Positions 33,701 to 42,854 of a stretch of 64,000 nucleotides of DNA are shown here, in pieces. The stretch's first letter is position 1. Each line of letters opens with the position of its first letter. The notes under the pieces were generated by a model that did not search any database, had not been told where the DNA came from, and was given only the letters and a program-made list of their open reading frames with translations. Origin of the DNA: Fomes fomentarius (lineage: Eukaryota > Basidiomycota > Agaricomycetes > Polyporales > Polyporaceae); assembly GCA_022606135.1 (NCBI GenBank), contig JABYQN010000009.1, forward strand, positions 1,451,001 to 1,515,000, written 5' to 3'. The position numbers and the translations under genes are program-made.

Positions 33701-34538
33701 TCTTGGCCCGTATACTCACTGGTGGTCCATATGAGAAGTGTGTTGTGCCATTCCATCGAGCAATTCGACCAATATGGGTTGGGAGAGGGGCGTCACTGGA
33801 AGTGTGATGCTCATCTGTGAGGGGTCCGTCTTGGATCTCCTCGAATAGCCCAATGACTGGTTTTCCCCGGATGTAGGCAACAAGGAGATCATCTGATCCG
33901 ATGTCTATGGTGTCTCCTTCGCAGTCATTGATTTCTTCCATGTCACCAGTATCCTGTACCTGTAGTTCTGGTTCCGCTATGTGTTCTGTTGCAACCTCTT
34001 CCAGAATAAACTGAGAGGTTGTTGCGATGCAGGGAGTAGGGTCTCTTGGGGCTTCGGACACCTCTTCAACTGTTGCTGGGGGTCGCTTTGAGATGGTAGG
34101 GACAGGGATAGGATCTTCGAAAGCAATTCTCCCAGATTGCCAGTTGATCTGAGCATTGGTGCGTCGGAGCCAAGGTAATCCCAGGATCAAGGTTTCCTTT
34201 CCTAGTGATGTGGCTAAGAGGCGGGTGCGATGAGTTGTGCCGGCGACTGATAGGTTTCCCCAAGTATAATGGGTGATGGCTCCTTGTTTATTCTGTGTTC
34301 CGTCCACGTTGTACACGGGTATGGGACTGATGAGAGGTGTGAGGGGAATGTTGTGCATGCGAGCGAACTGCTCGTCAATGAACATTCCTCCAGCTCCAGA
34401 ATCAATGAGGGCAGGGGTTTCGACGGTTTGGTCTAGGGTGATTTGAATACGCATTGATCGATTGGTGACATTTGCTAGTATTACAGGTGAGACCGTGAGA
34501 CTGGGCCACTCTGACGTCGAGGCAGGTGACCGTTTCAA
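30735..34538 (-). CDS. Gypsy pol polyprotein (PR-RT-RH-IN-chromodomain), young element
   Basis: The frame of 1267 codons opens with TTG at 34538, overlapping the gag stop, and is meant to be entered by -1 frameshifting. Order: aspartic protease with ALIDSGAGGMF (43-53) and LILGLPWLRR (117-126); reverse transcriptase from about 340 with [17 protein letters not shown] and YMDD at 493-496; RNase H with SDHKNLTYF; integrase with the HHCC finger (GHPGQFGT to CAVCQQTK), SVDFITDLP, ISDRGPQFS and YHPQTDGGTERMNQE; the GPF/Y region; and a C-terminal chromodomain (EFEVEAIVGHKKN, YLVKWKGYPISENSWEP). All catalytic residues I can check are present and no stop interrupts it. It ends KRIHHL at 30735. Confidence 0.95.
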   Translation of the reverse strand: MKRSPASTSEWPSLTVSPVILANVTNRSMRIQITLDQTVETPALIDSGAGGMFIDEQFARMHNIPLTPLISPIPVYNVDGTQNKQGAITHYTWGNLSVAGTTHRTRLLATSLGKETLILGLPWLRRTNAQINWQSGRIAFEDPIPVPTISKRPPATVEEVSEAPRDPTPCIATTSQFILEEVATEHIAEPELQVQDTGDMEEINDCEGDTIDIGSDDLLVAYIRGKPVIGLFEEIQDGPLTDEHHTSSDAPLPTHIGRIARWNGTTHFSYGPPVSIRAKINPAMKLAQKQHAQEGPLLTENTLPSSYGDYKDVFEKKASERFPESRLYDHAIELKPDFIPKNCKVYPLSPKEQTLLDEFIDDNLRKGYIRPSKSPMASPFFFVSKKDGSLRPCQDYRYLNDGTVKNAYPIPLVQELVDKLKGATIFSKLDLRSGYNNVRIKDGDQWKAAFKCQRGLFEPTVMFFGLCNSPATFQAMMNDLFSDMIDEGWLVIYMDDMLLFSKDQKTHQERTRRVLQRLRENDLYLKPEKCLFDVTEVEFLGLIVKPDTLAMDPVKLQGIQDWPVPTSLKGVRSFLGFANFYRRFISNYSNLTRPLHDLTKKDHPWSWTTKEQDAFAAMKQKFISSPVLVMPDKAKPFSIESDASKFATGAVLRQADTNGDLHPCAYLSKSFNDAERNYEIYDRELLGIVRALDEWRHYLEGSPHPVEVLSDHKNLTYFRTAQKLNRRQARWSLLLSQFNLQLKHIAGTRMVQSDTLSRLHHLNLEDNDNSALILLPDDMFISTIDTALKDRIKAVHIQDQVILDALAAAKNGTPLPMKSTLTDWTFQDGLVYFRNRCYIPPDQDLRREVVKRYHDLRPMGHPGQFGTLELMRREYWWPGMAVFVRNYVQGCAVCQQTKINTHPTVPPLMPIPAKSHAYPFEITSVDFITDLPLSNGYDSLMVMADHDATKGVILCACTKTIDAMGTTLLMHQNLYKRFGLPSRIISDRGPQFSAKVFQELTRLVGIKSSMSTAYHPQTDGGTERMNQEIEAYLRAFCTNHPETWADYLPDIEFMHNQRSAQGRNASPFYLMMGYNPKAIPSVHPTTMVPAVEEQLGNLEKVRLEAMAAHELARQRMAERVTRGFTPFKKGQKVWLGAKNLRFLKDHKKLTMKRQGPFEIMEVLGTLTYKLRLPAQWRIHPVFHASLLTPYHENDTHGPNYTLPPPDLIEGEEEFEVEAIVGHKKNRGRLTYLVKWKGYPISENSWEPGSHLTNAQEMLTAYKRIHHL

Positions 34539-35461
34539 AAACCCTCCGCTTCCGCAATGTTCACCACTACCTCCCTTTCTTCAGGTGTGAACTGTGCATA
34601 CAATGCACGCATGCGTGCAATGGCTGACTCTGGTTCTGCTTGGGTAGTGCTTGCCGTAGTAGAAGTGGCCACTCGGATCTGACGTCTAGTCTGAGGGTTC
34701 TGTCCTCCCTGGGGGCATTCAGCAGAGATGTGTCCTGCTTCTCTGCAGCGGAAGCAGCGTCCCTCCTTCCTAAGTTTAGTGCGTTCTTCATCCGTGAGTT
34801 TTCTCAACCGGACTGCACTTGTGGACTTGGAGGTTGTCAATGGTGCATTAGGGGAAGTTTTCTTCAGTGCTGCTCCTCTGGTGAGCTCGAGTCCTTTGCG
34901 CCATTGGAGGTCGAGTCTGGTGGCAAGTTTGTAGTAACCATCCATCGTGGTTGGCAGGGTTTCGACCGACATGATACTTTTGACAAGTCCAGTGGTTAGC
35001 CCAGTGAGGAAGTAGTCCGATAGGACTGCAACTTCCGTGATGGTGGATCGAATGGCAAGGGGTCGAAATGCCGCAACATAGTCATCGGCTGTTCCACTTT
35101 GCTTTAATGCTTTCATCTGAGTGATAGCATTGTCGACAGGATTCAAGGGAGTGAATGCGTCCTGGAATCGAGTTAGGAACTGTGCCCAGGTGCCAAAACC
35201 TTTCTCCTCGTTGGTGGCTGGATCAATCGCAAATGCGCTTGTGGTGAAGGCTTCTTTAAACGGCCCAGCTGATCCTCCAACCATATACGAGAGGATAAAG
35301 ATGATCTTTTCCTCGTCATTGGTGTAGGAATCCTTGTTCAGCCGTAAATATGTTTGGCAGTTGTTCAGAAAGCCACTAGCTTCTGCACGATCTCCATTGA
35401 AGTCGCTTGGGGCACGGATCTTTCTCTCAGAGGGTCTTGGGTTCGTGGTGGTGCTTGCCAT
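34535..35461 (-). CDS. Gypsy Gag with CCHC knuckle, young element
   Basis: 308 residues from the ATG at 35461 (MASTTTNPRPSERKIR). The capsid-like region (about 15-190) has the retrotransposon-gag pattern: DFNGDRAEASGFLNNCQTYL, FILSYMVGGSAGPFKE, and FQDAFTPLNPVDNAITQMKAL. The zinc knuckle CFRCREAGHISAEC spans 236-249. The stop TGA at 34535-34537 follows GGG-TTT-T directly. The frame continues open upstream of the ATG for about 94 codons to 35744 without another ATG, with a coding-like GELFIGKRTVVWNETLGWVY stretch, so a non-AUG start is possible. Confidence 0.92.
   Translation of the reverse strand: MASTTTNPRPSERKIRAPSDFNGDRAEASGFLNNCQTYLRLNKDSYTNDEEKIIFILSYMVGGSAGPFKEAFTTSAFAIDPATNEEKGFGTWAQFLTRFQDAFTPLNPVDNAITQMKALKQSGTADDYVAAFRPLAIRSTITEVAVLSDYFLTGLTTGLVKSIMSVETLPTTMDGYYKLATRLDLQWRKGLELTRGAALKKTSPNAPLTTSKSTSAVRLRKLTDEERTKLRKEGRCFRCREAGHISAECPQGGQNPQTRRQIRVATSTTASTTQAEPESAIARMRALYAQFTPEEREVVVNIAEAEGF
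34538..34544 (-). promoter_or_regulatory. Putative -1 ribosomal frameshift site GGGTTTT
   Basis: In the gag frame the codons are GAG GGT TTT TGA, so G_GGT_TTT is a canonical X_XXY_YYZ heptamer placed immediately before the gag stop. Slipping back one base gives TTG AAA CGG, the pol frame. Pol has no ATG near its start. I have not modelled the downstream RNA structure. Confidence 0.7.
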
Positions 35462-35782
35462 TGCTGTGATGGGAGTAGTCTGTGGAGGTATAGGTATGAC
35501 TGGTGTTTCTGAAGTTGATGCAGTGGAAGGATTCTCGGGTGTTCCACTAGCCCACTGGTCGCGCCATACTCGGGATAATCTCTCTAGAACGTATCCTTGT
35601 GTGTCGAGTGTATAGACCCAGCCTAGGGTTTCGTTCCAGACAACGGTTCTTTTTCCGATGAAGAGTTCTCCGTCTACCGATTCCGCAGATGTGGGTGGTC
35701 TATCCCGGCTTCGTACTGCTGGGAGATCCAGGGTGGCTGCCTAAACTTGGAGAAGTTGGCAGAATTGTAGAGTTTGACCTAA

Positions 35783-36279
35783 TGTTACGCCGAGGCTCGT
35801 GGGCGTCTAGGAGATGCGTAGATGCGCAAGTTGAGGAGTTACGATGTTGGCGATGTTCGAGTGTCGATCGAGTGTGCAAGTTGTCTGAGAGACGTACACC
35901 GAAGAGGTGTAGTCGAGTACTGTGTTAGAAGTCAAGCAGAGGTCGAGGGTTTCGATGGGGAGAAAGCCTCGATTGGAAAAGGAGGTCAAACTGAGGAACA
36001 CCTCGAGTTTGCCTATGCTATAAGTACATACATGAGGTACGAGTCACAATGAGTCAGAATGAGTCAGCGCTAGTCAACATGAGTCAGAGCGAGTCATAGT
36101 AGGTATGGGTCTAGGCCTAGTACAGTATGACTCCTACTGAGTCAATGAGACGAGGTAAGCATGATGACGATGTTGGATCGCCGTGAGAACAGTAGTACAG
36201 AGGTTGAGCTCAAAGAGGAAACAAGACGTAAAAGGAAAAAGAAAGACGCCTAGAGTAGACGCTAAGCCTGTTTGTAACA
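35783..36279 (-). repeat. Young Gypsy 5' LTR
   Basis: 497 bp; the promoter-bearing LTR for the minus-strand element. Identical by reading to 29039-29535. It begins TGTTACGCCGAGG on the plus strand and ends GTTTGTAACA. Confidence 0.95.
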
Positions 36280-39200
36280 AAGCACCTGGTCTCCCTGTTT
36301 TAATGGTATATTCAGGGCAGGAAGCTGTTGGGCCATGGCCGCCGCAGCTTGCACATGTGCCGCTATTGTGTTCTCTCGGGCTTCCTGGAGACTGTGCAGT
36401 CTTTCTTCTGTGCTTGGGTGTTTTTGTTCCATTCTAACGGTTCCAACAGCCTCTGGCTGATACCCCTGAAGAAGTTCAAATGGAGACTTCCCAGTAACTG
36501 AATGTGTCTGTTGATTATGTGCAAATTCAAATTGAGGGAGTAGTTTCACCCAATTTTCCGGATGATTTGCACAATATATTCGTAAGGCCAAATCCAACTC
36601 CTGGTTAACCCGTTCTGTTTGTCCGTCTGTCTGAGGATGATAGGCTGTACTCAGAGCCGTCTCAATTCCTAAAGTTCGATGTAACTCCTTGAATGCCTTG
36701 GATATGAATTGTGGTCCTCAGTCTGATATAACCTTCGCAGGTAATCCAAACCGTTTGTATACGTCCCTTTGGAGAATATCCATAGCTTCCTCCGCTGTGA
36801 CATTCTTTGTGCAAGGAGAGAACACTGCTGCCTTGGACACATCATGATCCACCACTACTTGGATGGCATTATATCCTTCTGACTCGGGCAGATCGGTGAT
36901 ATAGTCCATTGTGATAGTTCTGAATGGTCGGGTATCTCCACTATAGGGAATCGGCATAAGTCCTGGTTTAAGAGGGTGTGTGTTGACTTTACATGTTTGG
37001 CAGATTGCGCAACCTTTAACATACTGAGTTACAAATTTGCGCATGCCTGCCCACATGAAGTCTCGTTTTACCAGGTCATATGTTTTTTGAATTCCCGGAT
37101 GTCCCATGACTGGGACTTCATGGTACATTTTGACAATGTCTCATTGGAGATCTTCATCAGGAGGAACATAGACTTTATCCTTGAACAGGAGTAATCCATC
37201 ATCCTCGGACCAATCTTTAGGATCACCAAATTCTGGTCGTTGAATAGTTTTCCCTTTACTGGTTATGAAGTCCACTATTGCCGCATCTCTCAACTTGGTG
37301 TTATGAATCCGTTCTTGTAACTACATGTTGACTGCTTTAGCAAATAGTTCTGTTTCTAATATGACAACATCCTTGTTGTCGTTTTCCCCCTTCTCATGCC
37401 CTGATCTCCAAGAAAGGGTGTCAGCTTGTGTTAACGTTTTTCCCGGCTGATGTTTTAGTAATACATTGAATTCTGATAAGAAAAGATGCTATCTTGCTTG
37501 TCGTCGGTTGAGCTTTTGTGCTGTACGAAAGTACATCAAATTTTTATGATCAGAAAGAATTTCAACTGGGTGTGGTGATCCTTGTAGAAAATGTTGCCAT
37601 GCCTCCAATGCGCGGATCACCGCTAATAATTCCCGGTCATAAACTTGGTAATTCTGTTCTGATGGAGTGAAGGATTTAGACAAGTAAGCACATGGGTGCC
37701 ATACTCCATCGGAACCTTGTTGTCGTAGTACAGCCCCTGTAGCCACTTTTGATGCATCACATTCTATCTGAAATGGTCGTTCCAGATCTGGGATATGCAG
37801 AATAGGTTCTGCTGTAAACCTTCTTTTTAGTTCGTCAAGTGTTGTCTGACACTCTTTAGACAGTACGAAAGGTTTGTCTTTTTTCGTTAATTCTGTCAGA
37901 GGACAAACCAGCTTGGAATAGTCCTTAATGAATCTTCGGTAAAAGTTTCCAAACTCCAGGAACGCCTGGACTTGTTTTACTGTAGTTGGTTCCTTCCATT
38001 CCTCGTTTGCCTTGACCTTGATCGGGTCCATTGCCACAACTCCTGGACGGACAATTGAACCTAAGAATCCGACTTCTCATACATCAAATTCACATTTCTC
38101 CGCCTTCAGGAATAAATCGTTTTCCTGAAGCCGTTGCAATACTCTGCGTGTCCTTTGATGATGTTCTTCGACATTGTTAGAGAAGATTAGGATGTCATCC
38201 ATATAGATGACAATCCATCCTTCGTGTAGCATGTCATAGAAGATGTCATTCATCATGTTCTGGAATGTTGCTGGTGCATTGGTCAATCCAAAAAACATGA
38301 CAAGTGGTGCAAATAGTCCTTCTGGAGTGATGAATGCTGCCTTCCATTGATCCCCTTCTTTGATGCGTACATTGTTATATCTGGCTTGTACGTCCAGTTT
38401 GGTGAAAATGATCGCGTTTTTAAGCCGGTCTAGAATGTCACTGATCAATGGTAATGGGTACACATTCTTTATTGTGCCTTCGTTCAAAGCCCGGTAATCT
38501 TGTACTGGACGAAGACTCCCATCCTTTTTTGTCACAAAGAAGAATGGTGATGCTAGAGGGGACTTTGACCTCCTGATGTATCCCTTGGCAAGATTTTCGT
38601 CAATGAACTTCCTAAGTTACATCCGTTCAGTGGTTGTCAAAGGATATATCTTCCTCCATGACTTCTTTTTATGCCAATCAAATTCTTTCTTTAATTCGAT
38701 GGCATGGTCCCAAGGTCGTTCTGGTGGAAGTTGGTCTGCTGCTTTCTTCTCAAACACTGGTTTAAAATCTTGCACAAACTCCGGCAAGATTTCGTCCAAT
38801 GTTTTTGTTTTCTGATCCTTTTTTGCAGCTATTGCAATCTCTGTTGACTTATTGATCCTCCGGACTTCTCGTGTCTGGTAAAGTCTTTGAAGAATCCGTG
38901 ATGGATTATGAGTTAACTTTTCCTCATCTTCATCATCCTCATCTGTCTCCAGGTGTAAGAATGATGTGATAAGTTCTTGGTTCTTTGGTTCTATTGGAAA
39001 TCCCCATAACCTTCCTTCTGGTGGATCGTGCTGCAACTGATACTTGTAAATCTGTTGCTGCTTCTTGATGAGTTCAGGTTTGAATACAATTCTTCTGCTT
39101 TCCCAATCAATATCCAGATTGTACTTGCGAATCCATGGCATTCCAAAAAGAACGTCATCCCTCCCAATATCAGCCACATACCAATTTGTTGGCAATTTTC

Positions 39201-39480
39201 TTCCCTTGATATTGAATGTCCCCTCGACTCGATGCGTAATTGTTCCTTTCTTGTTGATGCTATTGTCTGCATCCCAGAACGTCAAGGGTTTCGGCAGCCA
39301 TACCGTTGGAAGGTTGTATCAATCTACAATTTTTTGGTTGACAATGACAGCATCTGCCCCTGTGTCAATCAACCCTTTGACTTTGATGGCTTTATCTCGA
39401 ACTTGCATGTAACCGGGTAAAAGCAAGGCATGCCGCCTTCGCTGTGTATTGGTTATTACTGTTACATGCAAGTCTGTAGG
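36280..39480 (-). pseudogene. Older Gypsy element: decayed protease, RT, RNase H, integrase
   Basis: In minus order: protease (DTGADAVIV near 39345; GMPWIRKYNLDIDW), reverse transcriptase ([28 protein letters not shown] near 38190), RNase H ([21 protein letters not shown]), integrase finger and core (GHPGIQKTYDL to GCAICQTCK; TMDYITDLP; VISD then GPQF). Stops interrupt it at about 39316 (TGA), 38617 (TAA), 38077 (TGA), 37489 (TAG), 37321 (TAG), 37143 (TGA) and 36718 (TGA). Each lies where relatives have R, Q or W, so each is one C-to-T or G-to-A change. The frame is otherwise continuous. It ends at 36280, where the younger element is inserted. Confidence 0.9.
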
Positions 39481-39509
39481 CAAGGCAGGCGTCGATTCTG
39501 CTTGCCCAT

Positions 39510-40344
39510 TTAAAAATCTGAGTTAAAGTCCGTGGCCCTTAGAGCATTGATCTCTAGTTCTTGTTCCGATTCTTGTTCTGACTCTTCTTCTACATCTTCC
39601 AAGATCTCCCTGTTCATTTTCCTAACCTGTCGTGCCGTAGGTTGTCTTGTCCTTCTGACCGGTCTGCTAGGACAGTCCTTGGCTATATGTCCGGACTTGC
39701 GGCAGTGGAAACAAAGACCTTTGTCTTGTAGGTCTTTTCGTTCCTTTTCACTGAGTCAATTAAACCCCAACTTCTGTGTCTTCCTCGACATTAACCGCTT
39801 TGACTATTGCCTTAGGCTTTGTAGTCCTTGCAGTTTTTGTCCTTCTTGTCCTTCGGTTTGACAGAATCTTTTCCGTGAGTTGGTAACTGTGATCCAACTC
39901 TTTAGTCCTTGTCATCCATTCTGCTATGGTTGACGGTGCTGGGTATGAAAGAGCGATCTTCTTTAGCAGGTAATCTGGTAATGCCTGTCGATACAACGCC
40001 AATTGTGACATGGGGTCAAGGATGTTTCCTTTAAGAGCTAGGTCCATAAACCTTGCATTGAACTCGTCAACTGACGCATAGTCTCGGAGTTGGATGGTGG
40101 TTAGGTTGACCATGCAATCATCCACCTCGTCTATAGGGGCAAATGAATCTTGGAAATCTTTGACAAAAACATTCCAAGGTTCTAGTCCTCTGGGAATGCC
40201 TGGCTGTATTTCCTCTTGCGCTCGCCGTATGGCTGTATCTTTCCAGAAGTTAATGTTTTCTCCTTCCATAAATGACAAGGCCATTGTGACCTTAGTGTGG
40301 TCATTTGGAAAGTCGTCTGGCCTTGCAGTGAAAAGGAGAAACAA
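39510..40344 (-). pseudogene. Older Gypsy element: decayed gag
   Basis: The capsid-like part (40344-39760) includes MEGENINFWKDTAIRRAQEE, WNVFVKDFQDSFAPIDEVD and LPDYLLKKIALSYPAPSTI. Then a shift and an in-frame TGA (about 39755) precede LSEKERKDLQDKG and the CCHC knuckle CFHCRKSGHIAKDC (near 39700). The frame ends at 39510-39512 with TTT TAA, and pol continues in the -1 frame as TTA AAT GGG, the same gag-pol geometry as in the young element. Upstream frames from 40344 to 41000 are shifted and not resolved. Confidence 0.8.
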
Positions 40345-41005
40345 CTGATTGAGAAAAGATCTAGTCTTTGTCCTATCTCCGTTGAATACTTCTGGATCCT
40401 TGATTTTTCCCTTCCCTCTAGGAGGATTTTGTGGCGCAAGGGGGACTGCTGGTGGAACAGGAGGTTGACCACTGGATTAGGTGGCGGTGTCCTAGGTACA
40501 CCACTTCCTGATGGGAATGCATGCTGGAATGCTGCAGAAATTGATGTGCTTGATCTTGGTGGCCTGACATACGACATTTCGAAAGAGGGCTTTGCGTATT
40601 GTCTGATAGGTTCCTTTGGTGGTTCAGGATAAAATGGCTCTGTGTGTCGTAGAACAGGTTCTTCCAGTGGTTCAAAATAGATACTGGTTCCTATTCTTGT
40701 TTCTGTTGTTGTTTCTGTTTCTGATTTTGACCCCTCTCCACTCTGTGTTCGTGAGAGGTTTGTTCTTGTACTAGGTCCTGCTTCCGGTTCAACTGGGCTT
40801 AATTGAACGTTGGTATGAACTTGAGGACTGGGCAGGGAACTAGATGGTATTCTTGGACTTGCTAAACTTCCTGCCGGCGCTGGTGTAGTTTCTACCTTTG
40901 GTCCCTTCTTATATAACCATTCGATTCTTGATTCCTGAGATGGCTTTGGTATTTCTGTACCTTCTGGTCTGGAGATGGTTACCGGAACCTCTTTTGTGTT
41001 GTACC

Positions 41006-41788
41006 TTAGTGGGCAACGTTCGTGCGTGCAGTTGCTCCACCGGCCGTAAGATTCTCAATAGTGTATATCTCTGGTTTTGTTGTTGTCAAACAGATGATAT
41101 AGACAATTACAACTGTATGGCTTTGTAAAAACTCTTGGTGTAACCTTCTTGCTCGACGGTTACTGTGAAGCTTTGCTATATCTTCGTGTAGATCAGGATC
41201 TATTAGGTTTGCTGGACTAATAACCCTAGATCTGAGGTACCTGTACTGTTGCTCGAGGAATTCTGCAAAGTTTCGGGTCTGTGGGATCGATCCGTAAACT
41301 TCTCTTAGGACTGTGTCCAAAATCTGGATAGTTTGTATGAGATATCGATATGCTTTATCGAAAGCTGGGTGATAGTCTCATGTAACGTCTTCCTTCCTTA
41401 ATACTTCAAGATTATCCGTTATAATCTGAAGTGCGTCAACTGCGTCCACTGGAACTTGCTGTTTCCTGTAGAATATTCCTGCAGTTGATGTCCTGTCTGG
41501 GTCTGTTTCTCTGTTGTCTGAATCGATTCCTCCTGATGATCCAGAAACTGTTCGTGCTTGTGGGAGTATATCCTGTACTACTCCAGTGAAATTGCTCGTG
41601 GCCAGTGAACTCCTATATTCCTGCCACTCCTGTGTCCTCTGTAAATCGTTTGCAAGAGTATTCGGACTCAAGTGTGTGGATGAAACATCCTCTACAAATG
41701 GGATTGTTTGTGAGAGTTGTTTACGTCCAGGATACAGAGTCGGTGGTCTTGTAACTGTGACTTCTGGGATGACTAGTCTTGGTAACAA
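41006..41788 (-). pseudogene. Older Gypsy element: N-terminal ORF before gag
   Basis: Two pieces, 41788-41378 and 41375-41006, are one frame separated only by a TGA (41378-41380), again where CGA would fit. The first contains LYPGRKQLSQTIPFVEDVS and SLATSNFTGVVQDILPQAR; the second DYHPAFDKAYRYLIQTIQILD and FLQSHTVVIVYIICLTTTK with a hydrophobic patch. It lies directly inside the 5' LTR. It may be the amino-terminal part of a long Gag or a separate leader ORF; I do not recognise it. Confidence 0.5.
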
Positions 41789-41978
41789 TGGTAGGGACTT
41801 CTCTCGTTTAAACCCTGGTATCGTTACGTTCCTTGGCCTTTGTAGAAGAGGATGGCTTATCCTGTTCTCTGCCGTCTTGTTTGTTCTGTTCTTTCTCAGT
41901 GTTCGAGCGAGAAAGAAGTTCCTTGTTCTTGTGGGTTCTCTGCACTTAGAAAAGTGGAGAAGTCAAGCTTTAGTCTAA

Positions 41979-42463
41979 TGTTACGCTCTCGCGTGACTTT
42001 TAAATGTTCTACTTGAGTTGTAACCCTAGTTCCTTATGACCTTGCTAGTCCGATCAATCCTTATCCGAAGGAGACCTTGAAGTTCGTCTGAGAGAGCGAG
42101 TGATAACTTGCTAGAGTATAGCCTGTGCTATTCGCAAAGAGACTAAAGCTTGGGGAGTTGCTCTGAGACATCCTCCCCTTATATACATGTAAGGAGACTG
42201 CGGAATTCTAACAGTGAACTGCATATTGGTAAGGCTTTACTGCTGCACAGTCAATCTGACTAACTGCACAGTCAACCTGACTAACTGCACAGTCGCAATG
42301 ACAGACTGCACAGTCTAGCTGACTAAGTCCATAGTCCTAACTGACTACTACTGGATGACCATACAACAGAAGAACCCTATAATCCTAAAAGTACAATAAT
42401 CGAATACCATAATCCTAGTTGCATAGTTAACCACTAGTATCGCATACTTATCAAATCGTAACA
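41979..42463 (-). repeat. Older Gypsy 5' LTR
   Basis: 485 bp, partner of 26771-27266. The two differ by copy number and order of a CTGCACAGTC-N-TGACTAA unit and a handful of base changes, showing the element is older than its guest. Confidence 0.9.
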
Positions 42464-42468
42464 CGTTC

Positions 42469-42854
42469 TACACTGCACCAGACTCTTCTAGACCTTATGT
42501 CTGACTCATGCTATGACTGTATCTGACTCATACACCAATATGGACTATGACTCATTGTCTTATGGCTACATGTGACTGCTTCATTCGCTGACTCATGGAC
42601 TCATCCCTCATGTATATAAGCACACCCTTGTTCGCCTCTGCTCTTCAGTTGTTCGCTCACTGACTGAAGAGTAAGTCTCTTACCTACATATGTTCTACTA
42701 CCTCTTACTGACTTAGTACTTGTAGTCTCTCTTTGTTGTGACTTACAGGTACTTCACTATGCAATATAGTTGTTTGCTCACTGACTGAAGATCTCTCTTT
42801 GTTGTGACTTACAGTTGCTCCTCACCTTACAGGTTCAGAGTTCATCATAATATA
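42469..42854 (+). repeat. Copia LTR, second part
   Basis: Continues the LTR broken at 26770 and matches the minus-strand LTR at 23579-24132 down to GTTCATCA. It contains TATATAAG near 42614 and two copies of CTCTCTTTGTTGTGACTTACAG. Confidence 0.8.

Larger units (their letters stand above)
29039..36279 (-). mobile_element. Young intact Ty3/Gypsy chromoviral element (minus strand)
   Basis: The 7241-bp element has 497-bp LTRs at 29039-29535 and 35783-36279 that read identical throughout, ends TGTTAC...GTAACA, and is flanked by AAGCA on both sides (29034-29038 and 36280-36284). Reading minus: gag (35461-34535), pol in the -1 frame (34538-30735), two small membrane-protein ORFs (30705-30535 and 30538-30389), a 267-residue ORF (30375-29572), then a purine tract GACAGGGGGTAG (29536-29547 complement) and the 3' LTR. 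No stops or shifts interrupt it. The primer-binding site is not of an obvious tRNA type: the bases inside the 5' LTR read TTAGGTCAAACTC. Confidence 0.95.
26771..42463 (-). mobile_element. Older Ty3/Gypsy chromoviral element (decayed, minus strand)
   Basis: LTRs are 26771-27266 (496 bp) and 41979-42463 (485 bp), TGTTAC...GTAACA, flanked by CATTC and CGTTC, a near-match 5-bp target duplication in the split Copia LTR. LTRs differ in the number of ACTGCACAGTC(N)CTGACTA units, so the insertion is not new. Reading minus: an N-terminal ORF (41788-41006), gag with a CCHC knuckle, protease, RT, RNase H, integrase with chromodomain, then a separate 385-codon ORF near the 3' LTR. The purine tract AGAAAGGGGGAGCTGA precedes the 3' LTR (27267-27284 complement). 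A younger element is inserted at 29034-36284. Confidence 0.88.
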
